Shown: positions 1 through 8,500 of the stretch, piece by piece | Layout: each line of letters begins with the position of its first letter | How positions within the stretch are numbered: position 1 is the first letter of the stretch | Origin: Faecalibacterium sp. CAG:74 | Lineage (GTDB): Bacteria > Bacillota > Clostridia > Christensenellales > Aristaeellaceae | DNA: 25,258 nucleotides | Reading direction: 5' to 3' | Assembly: GCA_000437595.1 (NCBI GenBank) | Contig: FR899878.1 | Span: 1-25,258 of the forward strand | Position numbers and translations under genes: made by a program | The notes under the pieces: model-generated | Databases searched by the model: none | The model's input: the letters and a program-made list of their open reading frames with translations, nothing else | Told to the model about the DNA's origin: nothing

Positions 1-108
1 AACGGTCTGAAGAATCATTCGATGTGCAGTTGTCAGGGTGCGGGGTCTTCGACCCTTCTCTTTCTGAAAGGCAAGAAAGAGAAAGTCGAAGCAATTAAAT
101 AGCTACAA
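1..108 (+). other. 23S-5S rRNA internal spacer
   Basis: This stretch lies directly before the 5S gene. It carries the motif GATGTGCAGTTGTCA (21-35), a type of sequence I associate with clostridial rRNA spacers, and then a long hairpin (annotated separately). No 23S rRNA sequence is recognisable, so the 23S 3' end probably lies just left of the window. A 12-base part of the motif (24-35) recurs inside the dispersed repeat at 499-510. No open frame here looks real. Confidence 0.6.
47..91 (+). ncRNA. Pre-rRNA spacer hairpin upstream of 5S
   Basis: Bases 47-53 (CTTCGAC) pair with 85-91 (GTCGAAG), and 56-65 (TTCTCTTTCT) pair exactly with 74-83. Only a two-base/one-base internal loop interrupts the stem, and the apical loop is 8 nt. 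It is a stem of 17 pairs with no T-run, so it is not a terminator. Its place between 23S and 5S suggests a processing stalk in the rRNA precursor, for example an RNase III-type site. The fold is read from sequence and the role is inferred. Confidence 0.55.
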
Positions 109-227
<119 letters not shown>

Positions 228-235
228 TCCTATTA

Positions 236-269
236 GCCCTTGATTCGCAAGAGTCAAGGGCGTTTTTTT
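236..269 (+). terminator. rRNA operon intrinsic terminator
   Basis: GCCCTTGA (236-243) pairs perfectly with TCAAGGGC (254-261) over a 10-nt loop and is followed by seven T residues (263-269). It lies 9 bases after the 5S gene and ends the rRNA transcript. Confidence 0.92.
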
Positions 270-360
270 GTCGTTGGGGGAAAAGAGAAAATCCCCCGCG
301 CGAACGATTGGGCGCAGGGGATGCGGCTGTCTTTTCCTATGATATTGGTCTTTTCCGCGG

Positions 361-625
361 GTTCCAGAGGGCAATGGAAACAGACGAAGTCTGCGGTCGC
401 CCTCTGGACGCCTTCGCCATTACCTGCTGCAATGTGGGAAAAGCGGCGTTTGGGGAACGGAATTTGCGGCGCAAGGTGGATAAACACGCGGGCATAGTGT
501 GCAGTTGTCACCAACTGAATCGCGCGAAAGGGTCAAGGGAGGGGACTTCGTCCCGTTTCATTCTCCCTTGCAGGGTGCAGGGACAGCGTCCCTGCTGGGG
601 GCAAGGGGCAAAGCCCCTTGGGTCT
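361..625 (+). repeat. Modular palindromic repeat, copy A
   Basis: This non-coding element fills the gap between the rRNA terminator and the Cys-rich gene. Module P (363-408) is a hairpin with ten-base arms TCCAGAGGGC/GCCCTCTGGA and an inner hairpin CAGACGAAGTCTG. Its 45 bases recur identically at 25045-25089. Module Q (about 474-625) recurs inverted at 15559-15700 and, more diverged, at 24911-25020. Q is built from linkers and three short hairpins: GGGAC-TTC-GTCCC (542-554), CAGGGAC-AGC-GTCCCTG (578-594) and CAAGGGGC-AAA-GCCCCTTG (602-620). No transposase or target-site duplication is seen. It may be a MITE/REP-like element or a structured RNA segment. Bases 270-360 before it show nothing recognisable. 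Confidence 0.8.
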
Positions 626-638
626 TCCAACGCCCTTG

Positions 639-1292
639 TCACCCGAACGGCGGCGGGGGGAATAGCGGCAAATCCGGACAAGTCGGCGCAGGGGTGCCGC
701 ACGCTTCCCATCGTGTCATGTAGGCTTCGACGAGCAGCTCAATCGTGCAATCAAACACAGGGGGACGGCAGTCATCCGCACACACAGGCGCGCCGCCGTC
801 AATCAGCCGAACACACGGAAGCACCATCATCTGGTTGCGCCAGCATTCCGCCTGCACACAGCGAATCGGCAGCGCAACATCCGTTGTCAGCACACTTTCG
901 CCGCGCAAAACCTGCCCGCACTCCGCCTGCACTTGGCAAACAACCGGAATATTCACCCGCAGAAGGCACGGCGCGGGTCGAGATGGTCGGCATCCGCGGC
1001 AGCCGCACGGGCGCGGTTCTTGGTACGGCGCAATCTCCCAATCCGCGTCACCGCACGCCGTAACGCCGACGAGCTGCAGTCGCCCGTTTGCATCCTCCGG
1101 CAAACCGCCGACGTACAGCGCCACACACGCGCGGCGCTGCCACTCCCGCCCGCTGGCGAGGATTCGCGGCAATAAAACGCCCTTCTGCGTCGGCGGATAA
1201 GACGGGCAAGCGGGGTTCGGCGGGCAAGGCGGTCTGGACGGGCAAGGCGCTTGCGGCGGCATGGGACGGCAGCAATTCGGACGCTGATTCAT
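639..1292 (-). CDS. Cys/Pro-rich protein, possibly spore coat
   Basis: The 217-residue product is unusual in composition: about 21 cysteines and many prolines, with the first 40 residues almost entirely short Cys-Pro motifs. The C-terminal end is also proline-rich (PLFPPPPFG). The middle, from about residue 40, is more globular with alternating hydrophobic strands. There is no signal peptide or membrane segment. The start was chosen because GGGAGGA lies eight bases upstream. A possible start five codons further up has no good site. Upstream, the minus strand reads CATATGCT (1328-1335), which fits the CATAnnnT -10 of sporulation sigma factors E/K. Cys-rich, cytoplasmically made proteins of this kind are often disulfide-linked coat proteins, but I do not recognise a named family, so the role is inference. 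Confidence 0.72.
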   Translation of the reverse strand: MNQRPNCCRPMPPQAPCPSRPPCPPNPACPSYPPTQKGVLLPRILASGREWQRRACVALYVGGLPEDANGRLQLVGVTACGDADWEIAPYQEPRPCGCRGCRPSRPAPCLLRVNIPVVCQVQAECGQVLRGESVLTTDVALPIRCVQAECWRNQMMVLPCVRLIDGGAPVCADDCRPPVFDCTIELLVEAYMTRWEACGTPAPTCPDLPLFPPPPFG

Positions 1293-1354
1293 GGCGATTC
1301 CTCCCATCGTGTGAGCTGTTCACTCCCAGCATATGCGCGGCGGAAAAATCGGGC

Positions 1355-1381
1355 ACAAAAAAACCCGGCACGAAGCCGGGA
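1355..1381 (-). terminator. Intrinsic terminator after yajC
   Basis: Read on the minus strand, CCCGGCTTCGTGCCGGG (1364-1380) forms a stem around a short loop and is followed by seven T residues (1357-1363). It lies 10 bases after the yajC stop codon and separates yajC from the Cys-rich gene downstream. Confidence 0.9.
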
Positions 1382-1390
1382 ATTTTGCGA

Positions 1391-1798
1391 TTAGTTCAAG
1401 GATTCGGTCTCGTTCTCGATGGTCACATCTTCCACCGAGCGAATCGCCCAGCGCGCAACAACCATCGTCTGGTCGCCCTTGCCGACGCTCAGGGTGATGG
1501 TGTCGTCCTTGATGCTCTCGATGGTGGCGTAGATGCCGCCGATGGTGCACACGCGGTCGCCCTTCTTCAGGGACGCGAGCATGTCCTGCTCCTTCTTGCG
1601 GCGCTTCTTCTCCGGGCGAATCATCATGAAGTACATCAGGACGAAAACCAGCAGCAGCGGCAGAAGGCTGAAGAGAATACCGACAATGCCGCCAGCGGCC
1701 GAATCCGTGGTGACGGCGGCAGGGTCGGCAGCACCGGTGGTGGTGGTGGTTTCCGCAACGGCGGTGGCGATGCCCAAAAGCTTGGTCAGAAATTCCAT
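1391..1798 (-). CDS. yajC: Preprotein translocase accessory subunit YajC
   Basis: This 135-residue protein matches YajC, the small inner-membrane partner of SecDF that helps the SecYEG channel. It has one strong membrane helix (about residues 38-60, rich in Leu/Val/Phe) followed by the family's typical IRPEKKRRKKEQ basic stretch. The conserved KKGDRVCTIGGIYATI segment and a C-terminal small beta domain come next. The N-terminal extension of about 35 residues, rich in Thr and Ala, is longer than in E. coli YajC but common in Firmicutes. AAAGGAG precedes the ATG at 1798. It appears monocistronic here, with its own promoter and terminator and no secDF, tgt or queA visible. Confidence 0.95.
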   Translation of the reverse strand: MEFLTKLLGIATAVAETTTTTGAADPAAVTTDSAAGGIVGILFSLLPLLLVFVLMYFMMIRPEKKRRKKEQDMLASLKKGDRVCTIGGIYATIESIKDDTITLSVGKGDQTMVVARWAIRSVEDVTIENETESLN

Positions 1799-1837
1799 GC
1801 GAATTAGCTCCTTTCAGTAATCCGGAATACTCTATCT

Positions 1838-1866
1838 ATTGTAGCATATTTTTTCGCGCTTCACAA
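1838..1866 (-). promoter_or_regulatory. Vegetative promoter of yajC
   Basis: On the minus strand there is TTGTGA (1866-1861), a 17-bp spacer and TACAAT (1843-1838). An extended -10 TGC precedes the hexamer. It lies about 40 bp upstream of the yajC start and fits a sigma-A type promoter. Confidence 0.8.
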
Positions 1867-2000
1867 GAGGGGAAAGCGGGCTTTTGCGCCATTCACAGAA
1901 ATTTTGCATGACGGCATCAAGCATTTTTCCGCGAAGCTGCGCTTTCAGGCGCAAATTTGCATCTTTGGGGCACGGAATTGTAAAACTTGCGCATATTCGC

Positions 2001-2028
2001 TTGCAACAGGTGTTTTTTTTGATATAAT
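2001..2028 (+). promoter_or_regulatory. Promoter of secreted-protein pair
   Basis: TTGCAA (2001-2006) and a perfect TATAAT (2023-2028) are 16 bp apart. The spacer includes a run of eight T and ends in TGA before the -10. It lies 50 bp upstream of the start at 2079 and diverges from the yajC promoter. The 135 bp between the two promoters show no further clear signal. Confidence 0.82.
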
Positions 2029-2078
2029 GGTAATGGAATGCTGAAAAGCGCACAAACGAATGTCAAGGAGGCTGACGA

Positions 2079-3650
2079 ATGAAGAAGCTGCTTGCGATTC
2101 TGCTGACGCTGGCGATGCTGGTGCCGATGTGTGGTTTTGCGGAGGAAAGTGCGCCCGGCGCGACAAGGACAGTCATTTTCCTGAAAGACTTCAATGCGAA
2201 GGTGCTGGGGGCGGACATCGACGAAGCGGAGGAAAAAGCCGTAAATGACTTTCTGGATGCCCTGCGGGTGATAGTCTATCAGCAGGGGACAACGTCAGCC
2301 GCCTATGAGGTGACGCTGAACGACCAGCCTATTGTCGATTATGCCGTGCAGTTCAGCGGCGCGGATGTCTATGTCAGCAGTGACCTGCTGGGCGAGACGC
2401 TGTATCTGAACCTCGACGAGGACATGCAGCATTTCGGGGAGCTGGTGTACCGCCAGCAGCTCAGCCAGCGCGGTCTTACGGCGGAAGTCATCAACGAGAC
2501 GGTATCCTCTGGGTACTACGCGGAGCAGATTGCGCAGGTGGGACAGATGGGCGCAATGACGGCGAAGGTACTCAAAAATCCCCTCTTCACGGAAAACGTG
2601 CAGGCGGAAGAAGTGCTGAATAGCCTTGTGGCGATTGACTTTACGGAGATGCAGCGCCGCTTGGCGGAATATCAGCCGTCCATGACGATTGACCCTGTGA
2701 CGGAGCAGCTCGAAGGCTGTGACCCGGTGATACAGGTGTGTACGTTCACGCTGACGAACGAACAGCTGGTCAATCGGCTGGCGATTCTGCTGGAAACGGC
2801 GATGCAAGTGCCTGTCGTCCAGAACTTCGCGGATTTGGCGGCGGATTATGACAATCTGATGCAGTTCATGTCGCAGACGACGACGGAAGAGTATGTGCCG
2901 CAGGAAATCGACTGGGCGGCGCAGGTGCGTCAGCAGACAATGCTGTACAGCGACGCGCAGGTGACGCTGTACACGGATGCGCAAGGGCAGCTTGTCAAGC
3001 TGATTGTGAACTATTCCGCGCTCCCGGACTGGGCGGAAAGAATGTCCGAGGTGGAGCCGACCGAGGGAATCCTGAAGCCCGTCACGTTCACGCTGAACCG
3101 GAACACGCTGGCGGACGGCTTGCAGTACGACTGGACGCTGGAAAAGGAAGAGAACAGCACGACGGGACGCCTCACCATCGGTGAAAAGAATGCCGAACTG
3201 GTGCTTATGCCGGATGACCAGACGCAGACGACGATTTCGCTGACGGTTGAGCCGAACCGCAGGGGCGGGAGGGTCGATGTAGAAGTGCGCACGACCTCCG
3301 AAGCGAACGGGACGGACAGCGGCATACAATTCGGCGTGTTTACGTCTGGTTCGAGCAGCAGTGTATATCGGGAGTCGAGAATTCGGCTCTTGTCTGGCGG
3401 TGAAGTCGGCTTGACCATCTACACGACGACCTTTTCGTGCAAACCGCGCCCCCTGCTGTCCGACGGCGACGTGCTGGACTTGGGCGAAATCAGCAGTGCG
3501 CGCTTCAACGCCTACATGCTGACCTTGGCGACGAGCATTTCGCAGATTCTGCCGCGCATCCTGATGAATCTGCCGAACAGCGTGCGGCAGCTCATGGACG
3601 GTACGACGACGCTGCCGAGCAGCACCATCATTTTGGATAACGCCGACTAA
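2079..3650 (+). CDS. Secreted protein of unknown function, paralogue 1
   Basis: The product is 523 residues. It starts with a cleavable signal peptide (about residues 1-21, MKKLLAILL through CGFA) and has no lipobox or other membrane segment. The mature part is acidic, mostly predicted beta strand, with no family I can name. It aligns end to end with the next gene. Shared landmarks are the IVYQQG segment near the start, an E-Q-x-x-x-C-D block in the middle, and the DLGEISSARF / ILPRILMNLP stretch at the C-terminus, matching DLGAMTDSEF and LPMTLLMSLP in its neighbour. AAGGAGG (2065-2071) sits eight bases before the ATG. The two genes are 78 bp apart with no convincing promoter between them, so they are probably co-transcribed. 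Confidence 0.85.
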   Translation: MKKLLAILLTLAMLVPMCGFAEESAPGATRTVIFLKDFNAKVLGADIDEAEEKAVNDFLDALRVIVYQQGTTSAAYEVTLNDQPIVDYAVQFSGADVYVSSDLLGETLYLNLDEDMQHFGELVYRQQLSQRGLTAEVINETVSSGYYAEQIAQVGQMGAMTAKVLKNPLFTENVQAEEVLNSLVAIDFTEMQRRLAEYQPSMTIDPVTEQLEGCDPVIQVCTFTLTNEQLVNRLAILLETAMQVPVVQNFADLAADYDNLMQFMSQTTTEEYVPQEIDWAAQVRQQTMLYSDAQVTLYTDAQGQLVKLIVNYSALPDWAERMSEVEPTEGILKPVTFTLNRNTLADGLQYDWTLEKEENSTTGRLTIGEKNAELVLMPDDQTQTTISLTVEPNRRGGRVDVEVRTTSEANGTDSGIQFGVFTSGSSSSVYRESRIRLLSGGEVGLTIYTTTFSCKPRPLLSDGDVLDLGEISSARFNAYMLTLATSISQILPRILMNLPNSVRQLMDGTTTLPSSTIILDNAD

Positions 3651-3728
3651 CATCAACCGAAAGCATCACTGCCCCGCAGTGTTCGCTATAAAGAAAAAGG
3701 GAAACCAAACAACAAGGAGGAAAACCCC

Positions 3729-5201
3729 ATGAAGAAATTGCTTGCGGTACTGCTCAGCATCATGATGCTGGCGATGCCCCTGACCTCGATGGCGGAAAAC
3801 AGCGTGTGGGACAATGCCGCGCGTCAGGAAACCACCATCACTATCCACGACCTGAACGCTGACCTCGTGGCGGCGCTGGGCGGGGATGACACCGCGATGG
3901 CTGCCATCAACGACCTGCTGGCGGCGCTGTCCCTGACCGGCTATCAGCAGGGCGACGAAGCTGGCTTTGACCTCAACCTGAGCGGCAAGAGCGTGCTGGG
4001 TATGGCATCGCTGACGACTGCTGCGGAAGAAAACCAGCTGATGTATGTGTCCAGCGCGCTGCTGGGCGGCGTGATTGCTGTGAACAGCAAGGACGTGGAA
4101 GCCATCAAGGAAAAAGCCCTCCGCGCGACGATGAAGATGTCCGGTCAGAGCGACGAGGAGATCGACAAGGCGATTGAAGAATCGAAGGAACAGCTGAGCG
4201 GCAATGCGGAATACACTGCCCTGATGGAAGCATCGGCGAATCTGGGCAGCATGACGGAAGAGCAGCTCATGGAAGAACTGACGCAGGCGGACACCACGGC
4301 GTTCATGACCATGATGAACGAAATACTGTCCGGTGCAGAAATGGCAGAAGTGACCGAGCAGCCCGGCGACTGCGACGCGGCGAAGAACTACGTCAAAGTC
4401 ACAGTTCCGCCGGAAAAGATTGCCGAGATGACGAAAGCCCTGCTGGAGATGATCCACAGCGTTCCGAGCATCGGCGCTTACATGGATGCGCTTTTTTCCG
4501 CTGCTGACACGAGCTGGGACGACCTGCTGAAAGAGCTTGATGAAGCAGATCTCTATGCGGATGACATCGTTTACGAATACTGGATGACTGAAGCAGGCGA
4601 GCTGGTTCGCATGACGGCTTCGGTGAAGATCAACAACGGCGGCGAAGAACCCTTGCCGATGTCCTTCACGATGACCCGCAACACGGCGGACGGCGTGGCG
4701 ACGTGGCTTGTGACCATCAAGAGCGCGGAAGATACCGCGGCGACGCTGACCTTCGCAGGCGACTTGGAGAACTTCACGGCGAACCTGACCGCCTATGCTG
4801 GCGAAGACTCCGTTGAAATCAACGTCAGCGGCAAGGGCGTCGGCACGGACAGCAGCGTTGTTGATGTGGAAATCAAGGAAACGGTGGACGGTGTCGAGCA
4901 GGGCTTCGGCGTTGTGGTGACGACCGCTACGACGATGGACGGCGAACAGGGCGTCCGCAAGGTGGATGTGCTGGTGCGCTTCATGGGTCTGGACGTTGTG
5001 ACCATCACGGCGGAAACCCGCACCTGCGACGCGAAGGACGCGCTGGACGTGAGCAAGGCGCAGGATTTGGGCGCGATGACGGACAGTGAGTTCCAGACGT
5101 GGTTCGTCAAGGTGATGAACAACCTGCAGAACCTGCCCATGACCCTGCTGATGAGTCTGCCGGAGAGCATGCTGACCCTGCTGATGGGCGGCAGCAACTG
5201 A
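3729..5201 (+). CDS. Secreted protein of unknown function, paralogue 2
   Basis: The product is 490 residues with a signal peptide at about 1-22 (ending TSMA) and a strongly acidic mature chain. No transmembrane anchor, lipobox or sorting signal follows. It is the diverged tandem paralogue of the preceding gene: both have a GYQQG/VYQQG segment about 70 residues in, a Cys-Asp pair before a segment ending in HSVPSI / MQVPVV, and a similar C-terminal helix pair. Residues 125-165 look helical and charged, possibly coiled coil. AAGGAGG (3713-3719) precedes the ATG. Paralogues kept side by side suggest a heteromer or specialised copies, but nothing in the sequence shows a catalytic site. The function is unknown. 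Confidence 0.85.
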   Translation: MKKLLAVLLSIMMLAMPLTSMAENSVWDNAARQETTITIHDLNADLVAALGGDDTAMAAINDLLAALSLTGYQQGDEAGFDLNLSGKSVLGMASLTTAAEENQLMYVSSALLGGVIAVNSKDVEAIKEKALRATMKMSGQSDEEIDKAIEESKEQLSGNAEYTALMEASANLGSMTEEQLMEELTQADTTAFMTMMNEILSGAEMAEVTEQPGDCDAAKNYVKVTVPPEKIAEMTKALLEMIHSVPSIGAYMDALFSAADTSWDDLLKELDEADLYADDIVYEYWMTEAGELVRMTASVKINNGGEEPLPMSFTMTRNTADGVATWLVTIKSAEDTAATLTFAGDLENFTANLTAYAGEDSVEINVSGKGVGTDSSVVDVEIKETVDGVEQGFGVVVTTATTMDGEQGVRKVDVLVRFMGLDVVTITAETRTCDAKDALDVSKAQDLGAMTDSEFQTWFVKVMNNLQNLPMTLLMSLPESMLTLLMGGSN

Positions 5202-5328
5202 TACGATTTCCTGCATTGGCCTGTGCCATCTGCTTGCGCCTTTCCCATGCTGGCGTTTGCGTTAGCCAGAACGAATCATTTGCGGTGCATCTCGGCGCAT
5301 TCTCATTTGGAAATAGTATCCGCATGGG

Positions 5329-5358
5329 AGGCTGACTGAAAAAGTCAGCCTTCTTTTT
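5329..5358 (+). terminator. Likely terminator after the paralogue pair
   Basis: AGGCTGACT (5329-5337) pairs with AGTCAGCCT (5343-5351) and is followed by a T-rich tract TCTTTTT. It is 128 bp after the second gene's stop. The bases in between show only a short inverted repeat CTGGC/GCCAG near 5250-5269 and no gene. Confidence 0.7.
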
Positions 5359-5424
5359 CATTGCCGGAACATACTGATTTTCGACCAGAAAAGCAATCCA
5401 ATTGTAAAAATATGCGCGGAATGG

Positions 5425-5453
5425 TTGACAAGTCGGGCGGATTGCTTTACCAT
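5425..5453 (+). promoter_or_regulatory. Promoter of the large repeat protein
   Basis: A perfect TTGACA (5425-5430) is followed after 17 bp by TACCAT (5448-5453), a weaker -10. It stands 70 bp upstream of the start at 5523 and downstream of the terminator, so the large gene has its own transcript. Confidence 0.65.
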
Positions 5454-5522
5454 AGTACATGGATTATTCTGTGACTTTACTCCGCACGGCTTGCGGATGA
5501 TTCAGATGGAGGAACAGGCAAG

Positions 5523-8500
5523 ATGAGGATGCTTGGCAAGCGATTTCTGTCACTCCTGCTCGCGCTGGGAATGCTGCTGATGCTGCTCCCCGCGGCTGCG
5601 GCATCGGAGCTGACGATGCTGCAAGTGGATTTTCTGGGCATGTATGCCACAAGCGCGGGAACGTATGAATCCCGGAAATTCACGGGCGATTTTACCGTCA
5701 TGCAGAACGGGGAGGCGGTCGGCACGATTCGCCTGACCGACTTCGGCAGCGACCCGATTTCCGTCCCCGGTACGGGCAATGTGCAGCTTGTCCCGGTGGC
5801 GGAAACGATGCCGGAGGATGCCGTTATGGCGGCGAGCTACACCGTGTCGATTGTCGATGGACGGCTGAACAAAGCGGTCATTGCTGTGCTGACGGACACG
5901 GGTCTGTTCACCGTGCACACGGAGAGCAGCTCCTCTTTTGACCTGATTAACGAGCGCGGCGAGACGATTCTCTCCTTCGACACCGACAGCCGGGGCGACT
6001 ATGCCCTGCCGGCGGCGATTCATACGGGGCTGTATACCCTGCGAATGACGAAGGCTTCGCTGGCCATTGAAAGCTGGCGCGACAAGATTATCAACATTGA
6101 GCGCTACACGGGTGCGGATTCCGTGACGAAGGTGAACGCTTCCTATTACTATGTGCCGCCGACGATGGCGCCGACCGCCACGCCTGAACCCACCCCTACT
6201 CCTACTCCTACTCCGACCCCGACCCCGACACCGACACCGACGGCAACGCCTACGCCCACGCCGACGGCGACCCCGACATTAGCGCCGACGGAAGCGCCGA
6301 CCGAGAATCCGACGGAGGAACCGACGGAGAAACCCACGGAAGCGCCGACACCAACCCCGACGGCGACCCCGACCCCGAGCCCGACGCCCACGCCGAGCCC
6401 GACGCCCACGCCTACGCCGTCCCCTACCCCTGAACCCGTGGACGGCACGCTGACGATGCTCATGCGCGGCGTGAACGCGGCAGTGGCGTACCAGATTGTC
6501 AGCGAGGACGGCAAAACGACCCGCACGGGTTACCTGACCGATGGCGAGACGGTGCAGGAAGCCGACCTCTTCCACGGAACATACGCCGTCACGGTGACGC
6601 TGCCGGAAGGTACGCTGCTGACGGGTGTGAACGGCTGGCCGAACCTGCAGAAGGGTCAGGCACAGTGGCTGGTGAACATTCAGGCGATGCAGACCAGCCG
6701 TTATGAACTGGATCTGACGCTCAGCGGCGGCATGACCGGCAGCATCGACGATCTGTCTGCCCCGGCGGAAGTGACGATTTCCGGCCAGCGGATGAGCGAA
6801 CAGATGACGGTCAGCGGCGCGTTTGCGCTGAACGACCTGTATCCTGATACTTATCAGATTACGGCAGCCCTGCCGCGCGGCTTGTATGACACCGAGGGCT
6901 GGACGCTCAGCACGACCGATACGGGCGTGACGGCGAGCATTCTGGTGGAAATCGGCGCGGGCGAAACTGTTGTGCTGCCGGCGCTGGCGAACCATGCCAC
7001 CGGCGACGCTTCCGGCGTGGTGCTGGGGCTGGACGGTCAGCCGATGAGCGGCGTGCAGGTGCAGCTGGTCAATCAGGCGGGCGAAGTCGCGGCGGAAGCG
7101 GTGACGGATGAAAACGGCGCTTGGCAGGCGGAGTTCCTCGAATACGGGACGTACGTCGTCCGCTATGACGCGGGCGTGACCCTTGCCAACGGTGCGCTCG
7201 TCATTAGCGACGAACCCGCGACTGTGACCGCGAAGGCGGCGAATCCGGCGGCACTGACCATCCACGCCTTCCGCGATAACGATAACAACGGTTCACGCGG
7301 GAAATACGAGGAAGGCGTGTCCGGCGCGACGATGAGCCTCATCACCGAAGTCAACGGCGTGGAGGTTGTTGTGGCATCCGGCGAAACGGACAAGAACGGC
7401 GAAGTGTCGCTGGCTGTGCCGGCGGGGACGTACGTCCTGCGCAGCGAGCTGCCCGCGGGCTTCGGCCATGGTGCGCACGGCAAAAATGTCAGCGCGAACA
7501 TGTCCATCATGGATGAAACGACCGAACAAGTGCAAAGCAGCGTGCCGCTGACCCTCGAAGCCGGTTCTGTGACCGACGTGGGCGTCGGCGTGATGACGAT
7601 GGCGGCGCTGCAGGGTCTTGTGTGGCTGGATGAAAACGACGACGGCGTGTATCAGGACGGTGAACCCGGTCAGGCGGGCATCAAAATCCGCGCCGTCGGC
7701 GTGAAAAACGGCTTGGTGTACGAAACCGAGAGCGGCGAGGACGGCAAATTCTACATCGGTCAAATGCGCTACGGCACATACAATGTCGAATACAGCCTGC
7801 CGGACGGCTTGGTGTTTGCGCGCTACAGTCAGACGGGCGGTAATCGCCGCTCCATCATCACCAGCGAATTCAAGCGCTCCGAAACGGATCAGGTGATTCT
7901 TGAACGCGGTGACTTGGAGGAAGTCCTCCTTGGCGTGATGAAGGGTTCTGACATCAACGGCATCTGCTTCCTGGATGAAAACAACAACGGCGTGTACGAC
8001 GAGAGCGAAAAGACGCTGGAAGGCGTGAAGGTCGTCCTGTACCGTCAGGCCATCGGCAAGGAGCTGCTGAACACCGTCTCCGACGAGAACGGACGCTTCA
8101 CCTTCGCCAACATCCGCGGCAGCACGTTCCGCGTCAAAGCGACGATTCCGCAGGGCTATGTGTACACCATTGAGGGCGAGGGCGAGTACGGCAACATGTT
8201 CGCTCCCGGCACTGACCGCCGCGAGCACACGATTTCCGACGTGGTGCTGGAGAATGACAGCGAGATGACGATGGCCATCGGCGCGATTACCTACGGCAGC
8301 ATCTCCGGCACGGTGTATCTGGATGACGACTTCTCCGGCAGCCGGATGGACGCGGAAAAGATGGTCAACAACTTCACCGTCACCCTGACGGATGAAAACG
8401 GCAATACCCGCACGGCGAAAACGAACCGCAGCGGCGTGTATACCTTCGATGACCTTGCGCCGGGGCAGTACACCGTGAGCGCGACCGCAAACCGCGGCTT

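Noticed and set aside
361..660. CRISPR-like array
   Set aside because: The hairpins differ in arms and spacing, there are no equal-length spacers and no cas genes. It is a dispersed palindromic repeat.
308..1063. A 251-codon plus-strand frame spanning repeat copy A and the Cys-rich gene
   Set aside because: Half of it is the palindromic repeat and half is antisense to a gene with a good ribosome site. The composition is unlike a protein.
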